Source: Ignavibacteriales bacterium (GTDB taxonomy: Bacteria; Bacteroidota; Ignavibacteria; Ignavibacteriales; Ignavibacteriaceae). Taken from it: DNA of 64,000 nt. Within the stretch, counting starts at the first letter, position 1; every line of letters begins with the position of its first letter. Position numbers and translations under genes: made by a program. Of this stretch, positions 8,408-17,133 are shown one piece after another. The stretch is from assembly GCA_016700155.1 (NCBI GenBank), contig CP065001.1, forward strand, positions 1,364,001-1,428,000. Direction: 5' to 3'. The notes under the pieces were generated by a model. That model made no database searches. It was not told the origin of the DNA and worked only from the letters and a program-made list of their open reading frames with translations.

Positions 8408-11308
8408 ATGCGTATCCCTGAACATCCTGATAAGTTTGTTGACAGACACATTGGACCGAATGATGATGAAGCTTTGGAGATGATTAAAGCAATTGGATTA
8501 GATTCAGTTGAAAGATTAATAAGCGAGACTATCCCGCCGCAGATAAGACTTGAAAAAAAATTAACCCTTGATGAACCACTCACAGAGTCACAATTCCTGG
8601 AAAAACTAAAATCTGTAGCTTCAAAAAATAAAATTTTTAAATCGTATATAGGTATGGGATATCATCCAACAATACTTCCTCTGGTAATTCAACGCAACCT
8701 GCTGGAAAACCCGGGATGGTATACTCAGTATACACCTTACCAGGCTGAAATTGCCCAGGGAAGACTTGAAGCATTGATTAATTTTCAAACTATGGTTATT
8801 GATCTTACAGGGTTACCTGTTGCCAATGCATCTTTGCTGGATGAAGGAACTGCAGCGGCTGAAGCAATGTCAATGTTCTATGCTTTAAGAAGTGTTAAAA
8901 CTGCTAACAAGTTTTTTGTTTCCGAACTATGTTTTCCTCAAACAATTGATGTTCTGAAAACAAGATCTGCACCTCTTGGTATTGAGATTATGGTTGGTGA
9001 CCACCAAAAATTAAAACTTACAGAAGATATTTTCGGAATACTTGTACAATACCCTGCCTGTAACGGGGAAGTTTATAACTACTCAGAACTTTTTTCGCAG
9101 GCAAAAGACAAAAAAATATTCAAAGCTGTTGCGGCAGATTTATTTAGTTTAACATTATTTACTTCTGCAGGTGAAATAGGTGCTGATGTAGCAGTTGGAA
9201 CTTCACAACGGTTTGGTGTTCCAATGGGATATGGCGGACCACACGCAGCGTTTTTTGCAACAACAGATGAATTTAAAAGACATTTACCCGGAAGGATAAT
9301 CGGGATATCAATTGATCAGCAGGGTAATCCCGCATACAGAATGGCTCTTCAAACACGCGAGCAGCATATCCGCCGTGAGAAAGCAACAAGTAACATTTGT
9401 ACAGCACAGGTTCTGCTTGCAATCATATCTGCAATGTATGCAGTGTATCATGGTCCAAAAGGAATTAAAGCAATTGCTGAGAGAATACACTTATTCACAA
9501 AGTATCTTGACCATGCGATAATAAAACTTGGTTATAATCAGCAGAATAAAAATTATTTTGATACTCTTTCAATTTCATTTAATGATAATTCAAAACATTT
9601 GGTAAGTGAAATAAAATCACTTTCTGAAAAACATCAGATTAATTTCCGGTTTAGCCCTGACAATTCAATTAATATTTCGCTCAATGAATGTACTGAACTA
9701 AGTGATGTTATTGAAATTGTAAAGATCTTTGCGATTGTTGCCGGCAAAGAAATTAATGAAGACCTGCTTGTCAAAGAGTTTTTAAAAATAGGGATTGACA
9801 TCCCATCTGCTTTTAAACGTAAAAGCAGTTACTTGAAACACCAGGTGTTCAACACATATCAGTCAGAAACTGAAATGATGCGTTACCTAAAAAGTTTAGA
9901 GAATAAGGATCTCTCACTTGTTCATTCAATGATACCATTAGGATCATGCACAATGAAACTTAATGCGGCAACTGAAATGATAGGTATAACGTGGCCTGAA
10001 TTCTCAAACATTCACCCGTTTGCACCTGCTGAACAGGCTGAAGGCTATCATCAGTTATTTGCGGAACTCGAATCATCACTTGCGGAGATCACCGGTTTTG
10101 ATGCAGTTTCACTACAGCCTAATGCAGGAGCGCAGGGTGAGTATGCGGGCTTACTTGTAATCCGCGAGTATCATATTCATAATGGTGATCATAACAGAAA
10201 TGTTGTGCTTATCCCATCCTCTGCTCATGGCACTAACCCGGCAAGTGCGGTAATGGCAGGGATGAAGGTAGTCGTTGTAAATTGTGATAAGTATGGAAAT
10301 GTTTCACTCGATGATCTGAAACTTAAGGCTGAACAAAATAAAGCGGTGCTTGCTGCTTTAATGATTACCTATCCTTCAACTCATGGTGTATTTGAACACA
10401 AGATAGTCGAAATTTGCGACATCATTCATGATAACGGAGGATTGGTATATATGGATGGCGCAAATCTAAATGCTCAGGTTGGATTAACAAGCCCCGGATT
10501 TATCGGAGCGGATGTTTGTCATCTTAATCTGCATAAAACATTTTGTATACCTCACGGCGGCGGTGGTCCGGGTATGGGACCTATTGCAGTCGCCCCGCAT
10601 CTCACAAAATATTTACCTGGTCACTCAGTAATTAATATTAATCGTGATAAAAGTATCCCAGCAGTTTCTGCTGCACCCTGGGGCAGTGCAAACATATTAG
10701 TTATATCATATGCTTACATAAAAATGATGGGTGCTGTTGGACTAACAAAAGCTTCCGTTACAGCTATACTGAACGCAAACTATATTAAGGCAAAATTAGA
10801 ATCACACTATGATGTTTTATATGCGGCTAAATCAGGGCACGTTGCTCACGAATTAATTTTTGATATGAGGAAATTTAAAACATCAGCTAATATTGAAGTG
10901 GAAGATATTGCTAAACGTTTGATGGATTATGGATATCACGCGCCAACTGTTTCTTTTCCTGTTCCGGGTACATTGATGGTTGAACCTACAGAGAGCGAAT
11001 CGAAATCAGAACTTGACAAATTCATAAGTGCGATGATTTCCATCAGGGAGGAAATAAAGGAAATAGAATCCGGAATGTCTGATAGCCATGACAATGTTCT
11101 TAAAAATGCGCCTCATACTATTCAAACATTATTATCTTCAGATTGGAAACATACCTACTCACGTGAGAAAGCAGCTTTTCCTCTTCCCTGGACGAGAAAC
11201 AATAAATTCTGGCCATCAGTTGGTCGTGTAAATAATGCATACGGTGACCGTAATCTTGTTTGCAGCTGCAACCCAATCTCTGATTACGCTGAAGAAATTG
11301 TATCCTAA
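8408..11308 (+). CDS. gcvP: Glycine dehydrogenase (decarboxylating), P-protein
   Basis: A 966-residue full-length P-protein, not split into two subunits. It decarboxylates glycine with PLP and transfers the aminomethyl group to the lipoyl H-protein. The N-terminal FVDRHIGP, the central LGSCTMKLNAATEM and the PLP lysine K710 in NLHKTFCIPHGGGGPG are all present. The C-terminus has the usual 'EKAAFPLPW...WPSVGRVNNAYGDRNLVCSC' pattern. The other cleavage-system genes are not adjacent. The 127-nt upstream region shows no glycine riboswitch, and RBS-like purines (gagagagaag) precede the ATG. Confidence 0.97.
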   Translation: MRIPEHPDKFVDRHIGPNDDEALEMIKAIGLDSVERLISETIPPQIRLEKKLTLDEPLTESQFLEKLKSVASKNKIFKSYIGMGYHPTILPLVIQRNLLENPGWYTQYTPYQAEIAQGRLEALINFQTMVIDLTGLPVANASLLDEGTAAAEAMSMFYALRSVKTANKFFVSELCFPQTIDVLKTRSAPLGIEIMVGDHQKLKLTEDIFGILVQYPACNGEVYNYSELFSQAKDKKIFKAVAADLFSLTLFTSAGEIGADVAVGTSQRFGVPMGYGGPHAAFFATTDEFKRHLPGRIIGISIDQQGNPAYRMALQTREQHIRREKATSNICTAQVLLAIISAMYAVYHGPKGIKAIAERIHLFTKYLDHAIIKLGYNQQNKNYFDTLSISFNDNSKHLVSEIKSLSEKHQINFRFSPDNSINISLNECTELSDVIEIVKIFAIVAGKEINEDLLVKEFLKIGIDIPSAFKRKSSYLKHQVFNTYQSETEMMRYLKSLENKDLSLVHSMIPLGSCTMKLNAATEMIGITWPEFSNIHPFAPAEQAEGYHQLFAELESSLAEITGFDAVSLQPNAGAQGEYAGLLVIREYHIHNGDHNRNVVLIPSSAHGTNPASAVMAGMKVVVVNCDKYGNVSLDDLKLKAEQNKAVLAALMITYPSTHGVFEHKIVEICDIIHDNGGLVYMDGANLNAQVGLTSPGFIGADVCHLNLHKTFCIPHGGGGPGMGPIAVAPHLTKYLPGHSVININRDKSIPAVSAAPWGSANILVISYAYIKMMGAVGLTKASVTAILNANYIKAKLESHYDVLYAAKSGHVAHELIFDMRKFKTSANIEVEDIAKRLMDYGYHAPTVSFPVPGTLMVEPTESESKSELDKFISAMISIREEIKEIESGMSDSHDNVLKNAPHTIQTLLSSDWKHTYSREKAAFPLPWTRNNKFWPSVGRVNNAYGDRNLVCSCNPISDYAEEIVS

Positions 11309-11372
11309 TATTAATCTGCCGTTAACTTTAGCGGCAGAAACATTTCTCAAACAATTTTCAAAATTGAACTCA

Positions 11373-12701
11373 ATGATTAAATATCTGATGATATACATAT
11401 TCCTGTTGAGCAATTTTTATACTGCAGCTCAGACGGATTCATCGATGATTAATTTTAAGCCCGCAGTAATAAAGGTTGATTCAATTCAGATCTTAGGGAA
11501 TAAAATAACCGAACCCGATATAATACTAAGAGAAATGACTTTCAGAACAGGCGATACGATTTCGTATGATCAGCTAAAATATAACCGTGAGCGAATTTAC
11601 AGTCTTGGAATATTTACTCATGTTGAGCTTAGTCTAACGGAAAGTGATAGCATAAATACATTGATCATTAGCGTTGAAGAAAGCTGGTACATTTATCCCA
11701 TTCCGTTTGTTGAGCTTGAAGATAAAGACTGGAACAAAATCTCTTATGGTGTTTATCTTGTTGTGAAAAACTTCAGAGGTATGAATGAATCGATCAGCAG
11801 TCGTGCTGCACTTGGTTATGATCCTTCACTGAATTTAAGTTATACCAAACCTTATCTGATAAGAGAACATGAGATTTATTTCAGTTCAATCGTATCCTAT
11901 GTTCACGCCCAGAATAAAAGTAATACTGCTGAATTGCTTTATGGCGGACAATTCGATCAGAAATTTATAAGTGCATCTGTTACTTTTGGAAAAAGGATGA
12001 TGTTGTTTCACAGGGCAGGTATTAATTTATCATTCGACTATGTTGAAACACCTGGTTATGTAAGTATGATTTCTGCATCGGACGATAGAATAGATCATAT
12101 CATCTCGCTAGGGTTTAACTATAACTATGATACAAGAGATCTTGCCCAGTTTCCTCGTAACGGAATTTTTGCTTCATTCGATTTTAAAACAAAAGGACTT
12201 GGTCTTGACGGCATAAATTATCAGGTGTTAAATGTCGATTTCCGTGAATACAGAAAATTATTTGATGAAGTTGGTGCAAAGTGGCGTTTCACATCGAGGA
12301 TTACTTTGGGGAATAACATTCCATTTTATGACAGATCATTTCTTGGATTAGGTGAGAGGATAAGAGGATACTATAATAATGAACAGGAAGGTCATGAATA
12401 TTACCTTGGATCGGTTGAAATCAATTATCCGTTAATTAAAGAATTGAATATTAATCTTGACTTTATTCCCGTTATTCCAAAACAACTTTTGACTTACCGT
12501 ATCGCTTTATTCCTGGGTCTGTTTGCTGACACAGGCACTACCAGGTTACATGGTGAGGCATTGAGTTTAAAAAAATTAAATTCCGGTTATGGTACCGGTT
12601 TAACTCTGCTTGTTCTGCCTTATAATATATTAAGGATTGAACATGCGTTTGATGAATATGGAAATAATCAATGGGTATTGGATCTTGGAATTTCTTTCTG
12701 A
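11373..12701 (+). CDS. Omp85/BamA-like outer-membrane barrel protein
   Basis: A 442-residue precursor with a signal peptide (MIKYLMIYIFLLSNFYTAAQ), one POTRA-like domain (about residues 25-100: 'IQILGNKITEPDIILREMTFRTGD...SLGIFTHVELSL') and a C-terminal 16-strand-type surface-antigen barrel with the loop-6-like RGYYN motif near FLGLGERIRGYYN. It is shorter than BamA and has one POTRA, so it is an Omp85-family protein of unknown cargo rather than BamA itself. The start at 11373 is chosen because a signal peptide follows directly; a longer frame reaches into gcvP. The C-terminus ends in F, typical of barrels. Confidence 0.8.
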   Translation: MIKYLMIYIFLLSNFYTAAQTDSSMINFKPAVIKVDSIQILGNKITEPDIILREMTFRTGDTISYDQLKYNRERIYSLGIFTHVELSLTESDSINTLIISVEESWYIYPIPFVELEDKDWNKISYGVYLVVKNFRGMNESISSRAALGYDPSLNLSYTKPYLIREHEIYFSSIVSYVHAQNKSNTAELLYGGQFDQKFISASVTFGKRMMLFHRAGINLSFDYVETPGYVSMISASDDRIDHIISLGFNYNYDTRDLAQFPRNGIFASFDFKTKGLGLDGINYQVLNVDFREYRKLFDEVGAKWRFTSRITLGNNIPFYDRSFLGLGERIRGYYNNEQEGHEYYLGSVEINYPLIKELNINLDFIPVIPKQLLTYRIALFLGLFADTGTTRLHGEALSLKKLNSGYGTGLTLLVLPYNILRIEHAFDEYGNNQWVLDLGISF

Positions 12702-12708
12702 AATAGAA

Positions 12709-13383
12709 TTGTATTACTCACCAAATGTTATTGGTGAAAAAGTCAAAATTATTGGAGAAGAAGTAAGGCATATTTCAAAAGTGATGCGGCATAAGCCCGG
12801 TGATAAATTGTACACTACGGATGGCAAAGGATTTTTATATGAGGGTACAATTGAGAAAATCTCAAAAGATGAAATCGAGATCAATATTATTTCAAAGAAA
12901 TATTTTGAAAATGTACTTGAGAATATTTGGTTTTGTCTGCCGAAAATAAAAAGTCAAGATCGTATTGAATTTGCGATTGAAAAATGTACAGAACTCGGCA
13001 TAACAAATTTTATTTTCTACAATGCTGAGCGGGAAATAAAATCAAATCTTAAAAGAACTCGAATCGAGAAAGTAGCAATGTCAGCAATGAAACAATCCCT
13101 TCGATTGCATTTGCCCAAAATTGAAGAAGTAAATTCCATAACTGACCTTAATAAATTCAATCATAATTTAATTGTACTTGAACAGAAAAGTCCTTCCCGA
13201 TTATCCGATTTAAAAATAATATCAGGTTCACAATTTTACTTTCTCTTTGGACCCGAAGGAGGCTTTTCTGAAAAAGAAACTTCCCTTATTTGTTCTGAAA
13301 ATCATTATTCTCTTGGTCTCAGTCGTTTGAGAACTGAAACTGCGGCTGTATCTTGTGCTTCCATTATTCAAATGTTAATTTAA
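12709..13383 (+). CDS. rsmE: 16S rRNA m3U1498 methyltransferase RsmE
   Basis: A 224-residue SPOUT methyltransferase. Visible marks are YYSPNVIG at the start, VRHISKVMRHKPGD (PUA-like part), EKCTELGI, and the SAM-binding knot FLFGPEGGFSEKE with LGLSRLRTETAA near the C-terminus. It methylates 16S rRNA U1498. The frame opens further upstream inside the preceding barrel gene, but homologues begin at 'xLYYSPN', so a TTG start at 12709, 7 nt after the upstream stop, is preferred. An upstream ATG at 12637 would add 24 residues unlike the family. Confidence 0.88.
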   Translation: MYYSPNVIGEKVKIIGEEVRHISKVMRHKPGDKLYTTDGKGFLYEGTIEKISKDEIEINIISKKYFENVLENIWFCLPKIKSQDRIEFAIEKCTELGITNFIFYNAEREIKSNLKRTRIEKVAMSAMKQSLRLHLPKIEEVNSITDLNKFNHNLIVLEQKSPSRLSDLKIISGSQFYFLFGPEGGFSEKETSLICSENHYSLGLSRLRTETAAVSCASIIQMLI

Positions 13384-13415
13384 AACAAATTAAAATTAAC
13401 CTTCAGAATATTTGA

Positions 13416-13892
13416 ATGGTTCGGATTAGTTACTACGTATTTGCTGCTGTCTGTATGCTGGTATTAGCCGGATGCAGTAGTTCACCAAGATTCACATCTG
13501 AAGATAAAGATACTAATCATCAACCTCGTTATAGAAACGAACCTGAAGAATCTGGTTCAGATACAAGAACAAATAATAATCCCAAGGTTATTGAATCCAC
13601 GACTGAGATCGCGTCATTTTATGCACATAAATTTCATGGAAAAAAAACTGCAAACGGTGAAACATATGATATGTATGCAATGACAGCGGCTCATATCAGC
13701 TATCCATTCAATACAGAAATTCGTGTTACAAATCTTTCCAACAACAAGCAAGTGATTTTAAGAATCAATGATAGAAAGCCGGATACAAATGGCAGGGCAG
13801 TTGACTTATCTTATCGCGCCGCTGAATTATTAGGAATGATTGATCAGGGAATTGCACAAGTCAGGGTGGAAGTACTAAAATGGGGGCAATAA
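13416..13892 (+). CDS. rlpA: RlpA-like lipoprotein (septal lytic transglycosylase-like)
   Basis: A 158-residue lipoprotein with lipobox LAGC (C20), a polar linker (residues 25-65) and a double-psi beta-barrel domain. The domain reads IASFYAHKFHGKKTANGETY, then TAAHISYPFNTEIRVTNLSN and ILRINDRKP. The HGxxTANGExYD pattern is the RlpA hallmark; RlpA acts on denuded septal glycan strands. The SPOR domain is missing, so septal targeting is uncertain. The usual DRGP is DRKP here. It follows rsmE by 32 nt and faces a convergent gene. Confidence 0.85.
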   Translation: MVRISYYVFAAVCMLVLAGCSSSPRFTSEDKDTNHQPRYRNEPEESGSDTRTNNNPKVIESTTEIASFYAHKFHGKKTANGETYDMYAMTAAHISYPFNTEIRVTNLSNNKQVILRINDRKPDTNGRAVDLSYRAAELLGMIDQGIAQVRVEVLKWGQ

Positions 13893-13963
13893 CCTGATTG
13901 TTTGTGTTCTTGTTGCAATTAAAACTTATTTCAATTCTTAAATAAAATCCGTGTAATGACTTT

Positions 13964-13997
13964 AAAAAAAACAACCCAGTGTTGGGGAAACACTGGG
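13964..13997 (-). terminator. Rho-independent terminator for the 14127-14465 gene
   Basis: On the minus strand a 9-bp stem (CCCAGTGTT/AACACTGGG, 5-nt loop) is followed by TTG and eight T residues. It lies 130 nt after the stop codon of the small exported-protein gene. Confidence 0.8.
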
Positions 13998-14000
13998 CGC

Positions 14001-14044
14001 GATCCATTTGCATCAAAGGGCAGGGGAGAACCCTTTGAAAGGAT
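14001..14044 (-). other. Second structured element in the same 3' untranslated region
   Basis: Nested inverted repeats GATCC/GGATC and TCAAAGGG/CCCTTTGA form a long hairpin just before the terminator on the minus strand. The pair makes a structured 3' UTR that could protect the message or yield a small RNA. No known RNA family was recognised. Confidence 0.4.
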
Positions 14045-14126
14045 CATATAAAAAATTGTTTAGGATTGTTGGAAAGATAACAGCATTAGAAACAGAAGTC
14101 AATACTGTTTATAATTGAACGAAAAT

Positions 14127-14465
14127 TTATTTTGAAATCACTGCGGTAGAAATACTTTTCCACCATTCATTTTTGATAATACCATATTTTGCTTTTTGCT
14201 TATTATCGAGCAGCTTTTCAACTTCTTCTTTCGCAGAATTTAATGAACTTTCACTTCTGTTGTTGAAGTATGAATGTAATATGTCCTTAACTTTTGTTAC
14301 TTGTTCATTATTCAACAAAACTTTTTGTTCGAGTTTTGTAGTCAGGTTATCGACAACACTCTGTTGAGTTGAGTTTTGAGATTGACCAGAGATAGTTGCC
14401 GAACTCAAAATCATCAGAGCGAAAATAATTAGTGCTGTCAGATTTGTTTTGTTAACCTTTGTCAT
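14127..14465 (-). CDS. Small exported helical protein, unknown function
   Basis: A 112-residue protein with a basic start, a hydrophobic segment and a probable signal-peptide cleavage after ATISGQ. The mature part is helical and charged, with 'LTTKLEQKVLLNNEQVTKVKDILHSYF...KEEVEKLLDNKQKAKYG', a layout reminiscent of Spy/CpxP-like periplasmic proteins ('LTxEQxxKVKxIL'). No family is assigned with certainty. A good Shine-Dalgarno (AGGAG) stands 6 nt before the ATG. It is monocistronic, between convergent rlpA and divergent rnhC. Confidence 0.7.
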   Translation of the reverse strand: MTKVNKTNLTALIIFALMILSSATISGQSQNSTQQSVVDNLTTKLEQKVLLNNEQVTKVKDILHSYFNNRSESSLNSAKEEVEKLLDNKQKAKYGIIKNEWWKSISTAVISK

Positions 14466-14595
14466 TTTTTTCTCCTATAATTAGAGAATCTATTTTAAAA
14501 CTAATACCAGTTCGAGTTAATGTCAATGAAACAATATAGAATTATTATAAGAACTATTGTTTCTGCAAAATTTACATAACAACTCTCAGACCAGT

Positions 14596-14625
14596 TTTAT
14601 AATTACTGCTATTTGACTATTTTTG
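14596..14625 (+). promoter_or_regulatory. Candidate Bacteroidota-type promoter for rnhC
   Basis: TATTTTTG (14618-14625) matches the -7 consensus. At 19-nt spacing the -33 site has TTT instead of TTG. The predicted start of transcription is near 14630, about 28 nt before the rnhC TTG codon. Confidence 0.45.
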
Positions 14626-14657
14626 CGCAGTAATTTTATTTAACAGGCAAAGACTAG

Positions 14658-15560
14658 TTGGAAGAAAAGGCTGAAAGACAGATAATATCATATTTAGAAA
14701 AACTGAAAGCACTAAACTATACAGTCGATGATTATAAAAAAGGGCAGTATAATTTTTATTCATTTCTCTATGATGGTGATAGAAAAGCTAAACTGACAGT
14801 CTATTATGGCAAGAATGGAATAAAAACTTTTCTTCAGGGCGATACTAGCCAGTCATTCACAAACTCAATTAATAGTATTATTGGTCTTGAAAATCCTGTA
14901 GCCCCCTCAACTGAGTTTAATGAGCCTGATGAGTACATTGGAACAGATGAATCAGGTAAGGGTGATTACTTTGGTCCTCTTGTAGTTGCCGGAGTATATC
15001 TCGACAAAGAAAATCAGAAGAAGCTTAGAGAAATAGGAGTTCGTGATAGTAAAGAAATTTCTGATAGTCAGATTAAGATTTTAGCAGCAAGAATCAATCG
15101 CATCATCAAGGATAATTATAATATAATCCTGATTACTCCGAATACATATAATAAACTTCACCTTCAAATGAAAAATGTAAACAGAATTCTTGGATGGGCA
15201 CACGCTAAAGTAATTGAAAATATTTTAGAAAAAACTCAGGTACCAGAAGCAATAAGTGATAAGTTTGGTGATGAAAAACTTATTCTAAGTTCTTTACAGA
15301 CCAAAGGAAAAAGTATAAAACTTTCACAATTTACCAGGGCAGAACGGTACGTAGCCGTTGCTGCTGCTTCTGTCTTAGCCAGAAAAAAATTTATAGATTG
15401 GTTTTCTTCATCAAAAGAAAAATATAATTTTGAACTGCCAAAAGGCGCTTCAAGTGAAGTTATAAAAAAAGGAAAAGAATTTGTCACAAGAATGGGAAAA
15501 GAAAAATTAAATGAAATTGCAAAAATTCATTTTAAAACAACGAAGCAAATATTAAACTAA
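14658..15560 (+). CDS. rnhC: Ribonuclease HIII
   Basis: A 300-residue RNase HIII, which removes RNA from RNA-DNA hybrids. An N-terminal TBP-like substrate-binding domain (about residues 1-80, with YKKGQYNFYSFLYDG) precedes the catalytic domain with TDESGKGDYFGPLVVAG (D97, E98). Further motifs are RDSKEISD and ARKKFI. The start codon is TTG; no in-frame ATG fits. It is followed 22 nt later by pfkA, so the two are probably co-transcribed. Confidence 0.93.
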   Translation: MEEKAERQIISYLEKLKALNYTVDDYKKGQYNFYSFLYDGDRKAKLTVYYGKNGIKTFLQGDTSQSFTNSINSIIGLENPVAPSTEFNEPDEYIGTDESGKGDYFGPLVVAGVYLDKENQKKLREIGVRDSKEISDSQIKILAARINRIIKDNYNIILITPNTYNKLHLQMKNVNRILGWAHAKVIENILEKTQVPEAISDKFGDEKLILSSLQTKGKSIKLSQFTRAERYVAVAAASVLARKKFIDWFSSSKEKYNFELPKGASSEVIKKGKEFVTRMGKEKLNEIAKIHFKTTKQILN

Positions 15561-15582
15561 TTATCAGAGGTTCAAATATAAG

Positions 15583-16683
15583 ATGTCAAACAGATCGAAA
15601 ATAAAAAGAATTGGTGTATTGACTGGAGGCGGTGACTGCCCGGGTTTAAATGCGGTAATAAGAGGCGTGACCAAACCAGCAGAAGATTATGGTATGTCCG
15701 TATATGGAATCATAGACGGCTTTGAAGGATTAGTCGAAGGTAAAGCAAAAGAATTAACCAATGAAGATGTTTCAGGTATTTTGGCAAGAGGCGGCACGAT
15801 ACTCGGTTCTTCAAATAAGGGTGATCCATACCATTGGCCTGTTTCAAGAGATGGAAAAATAGAAATCTTTGATAAATCCAAGGAAGCGTTAAGAAATTAT
15901 CAAGCCTGGGGACTCGATGCTCTGATTGCTATCGGCGGTGATGGAACAATGCATATCTGTGACAAACTTTCTGCCCTTGGTATGAATGTAATTGGAGTAC
16001 CGAAAACAATTGATAACGATCTTGAAGCAACGGATCAAACATTCGGACATGACTCAGCAGTATATGTTGTTTCAATGGCATTGGATCGGTTACATACAAC
16101 AGCGTCATCACATCACCGTGTTATTGTCGTGGAAGTAATGGGAAGATATGCCGGTTGGATTGCGTTGAATGGGGGTCTATCCGGAGGTGCGGATATAATT
16201 CTGATTCCCGAATTTCCATTTTCATGGGAAAAAGTTTATGATAAAATTTTACAGCGGGAATTACAGGGAAAAAAATTCAGCCTGGTTTGTGTTGCTGAAG
16301 GTGCAAAACCAATGGATGGTCAAATGGTAACTAAAGGAGAAGATATAAAGAGGACCGATCCGGTAAGACTTGGTGGTATTGGTGAACTGGTTGCAAAGAA
16401 AATTGAAGACAATACAGGAAGAGAAACACGTGTTACCGTGTTAGGGCATTTACAGAGAGGTGGAAGCCCAACTCCATATGACAGGATTCTTTCAACTAAG
16501 TTTGGTGCATTTGCTATTGAACTTGCGGCAAAGAAAAAATTCGGGCATATGGTTGCTTTGAAGGGTAGTGAAGTAAAGAATGTTCTGATCAAAGATGCAA
16601 TTTCAAAGCAAAAATTAGTTAGCGTAGATAATCAGGCTGTTAAAGCAGCAAGAGCGATAGGAATTTCATTCGGAACTGAATAA
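15583..16683 (+). CDS. pfkA: 6-phosphofructokinase, ATP-type by active-site residue
   Basis: A 366-residue phosphofructokinase that makes fructose 1,6-bisphosphate in glycolysis. It has LTGGGDCPGLNAVIRG, IGGDGTM with G121 (the ATP-type residue; PPi enzymes have Asp) and PKTIDNDL with K141 and catalytic D144. K141 is usual in PPi-dependent and group III enzymes, where E. coli PfkA has Gly. The protein therefore looks like a group III-type, probably ATP-using enzyme. MGRYAGWIAL and GHLQRGGSP are conserved. Phosphate-donor choice is inferred, not proven. Confidence 0.92.
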   Translation: MSNRSKIKRIGVLTGGGDCPGLNAVIRGVTKPAEDYGMSVYGIIDGFEGLVEGKAKELTNEDVSGILARGGTILGSSNKGDPYHWPVSRDGKIEIFDKSKEALRNYQAWGLDALIAIGGDGTMHICDKLSALGMNVIGVPKTIDNDLEATDQTFGHDSAVYVVSMALDRLHTTASSHHRVIVVEVMGRYAGWIALNGGLSGGADIILIPEFPFSWEKVYDKILQRELQGKKFSLVCVAEGAKPMDGQMVTKGEDIKRTDPVRLGGIGELVAKKIEDNTGRETRVTVLGHLQRGGSPTPYDRILSTKFGAFAIELAAKKKFGHMVALKGSEVKNVLIKDAISKQKLVSVDNQAVKAARAIGISFGTE

Positions 16684-16710
16684 TTATATTGCAAAAATAA
16701 AATTGCATTA

Positions 16711-16741
16711 TTGCTTTTAGAGCCTGATGCTCATATATTTG
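16711..16741 (+). promoter_or_regulatory. Near-ideal Bacteroidota promoter for tRNA-Asp
   Basis: TTG (16711-16713), a 20-nt spacer and TATATTTG (16734-16741) match the Bacteroidota -33/-7 consensus exactly. Transcription would start about 17-20 nt before the mature tRNA 5' end. Confidence 0.8.
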
Positions 16742-16764
16742 GAAGCGTTTTTTGAAAATGTTCC

Positions 16765-16841
16765 GGGGTCGTAGTTCAGTTGGTTAGAACGCCTGCCTGT
16801 CACGCAGGAGGTCGCGAGTTCGAGTCTCGTCGGCCCCGCCA
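16765..16841 (+). tRNA. tRNA-Asp (GTC)
   Basis: A 77-nt tRNA with an acceptor stem GGGGTCG/CGGCCCC (one G-U pair), a D-arm, the anticodon stem CCTGC/GCAGG around the loop with GTC, a T-loop TTCGAGTC and an encoded CCA end. The anticodon GTC reads Asp codons. It is a single gene with its own promoter and terminator. Confidence 0.97.
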
Positions 16842-16848
16842 GATAAAG

Positions 16849-16885
16849 CCCTGTAAGTTAAGCACTTACGGGGTTTTTGTTTTTT
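16849..16885 (+). terminator. Rho-independent terminator after tRNA-Asp
   Basis: A 10-bp stem (CCCTGTAAGT/ACTTACGGGG, one G-U pair, 5-nt loop) is followed by TTTTTGTTTTTT. It starts 8 nt after the tRNA CCA end. Confidence 0.9.
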
Positions 16886-17133
16886 AAATTTTATGCCATT
16901 TTTGACCAGAGTACGTGAGTCTTCAACGAATAGCCTTAAAATATGTTGAAGTCTTCCTTCCTAAAAATCCTTAATTTTTTAATCTATGTATTTGGTTTTT
17001 TTGTCGCCAGAAAAACTCACAATATATCTTGAAGCCTGACGTGATGCTGGACCGAAATTTATAACAATCATGAATTGCGTGAATGGTTGTTAAGCCACAC
17101 ACGTAATAACAGGTAATAAACTTTCAAAGTAAC

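Noticed and set aside
11235..11372. N-terminal extension of the Omp85-like protein into gcvP
   Set aside because: It lies within the conserved gcvP C-terminus in another frame, and a clean signal peptide begins at 11373.
12637..12708. RsmE start at the upstream ATG
   Set aside because: It would overlap the barrel C-terminus and add 24 residues unlike the family; TTG at 12709 fits homologues.
16842..17133. Integration (att) site next to tRNA-Asp
   Set aside because: No second copy of the tRNA 3' end, no integrase and no compositional change is seen on either side.
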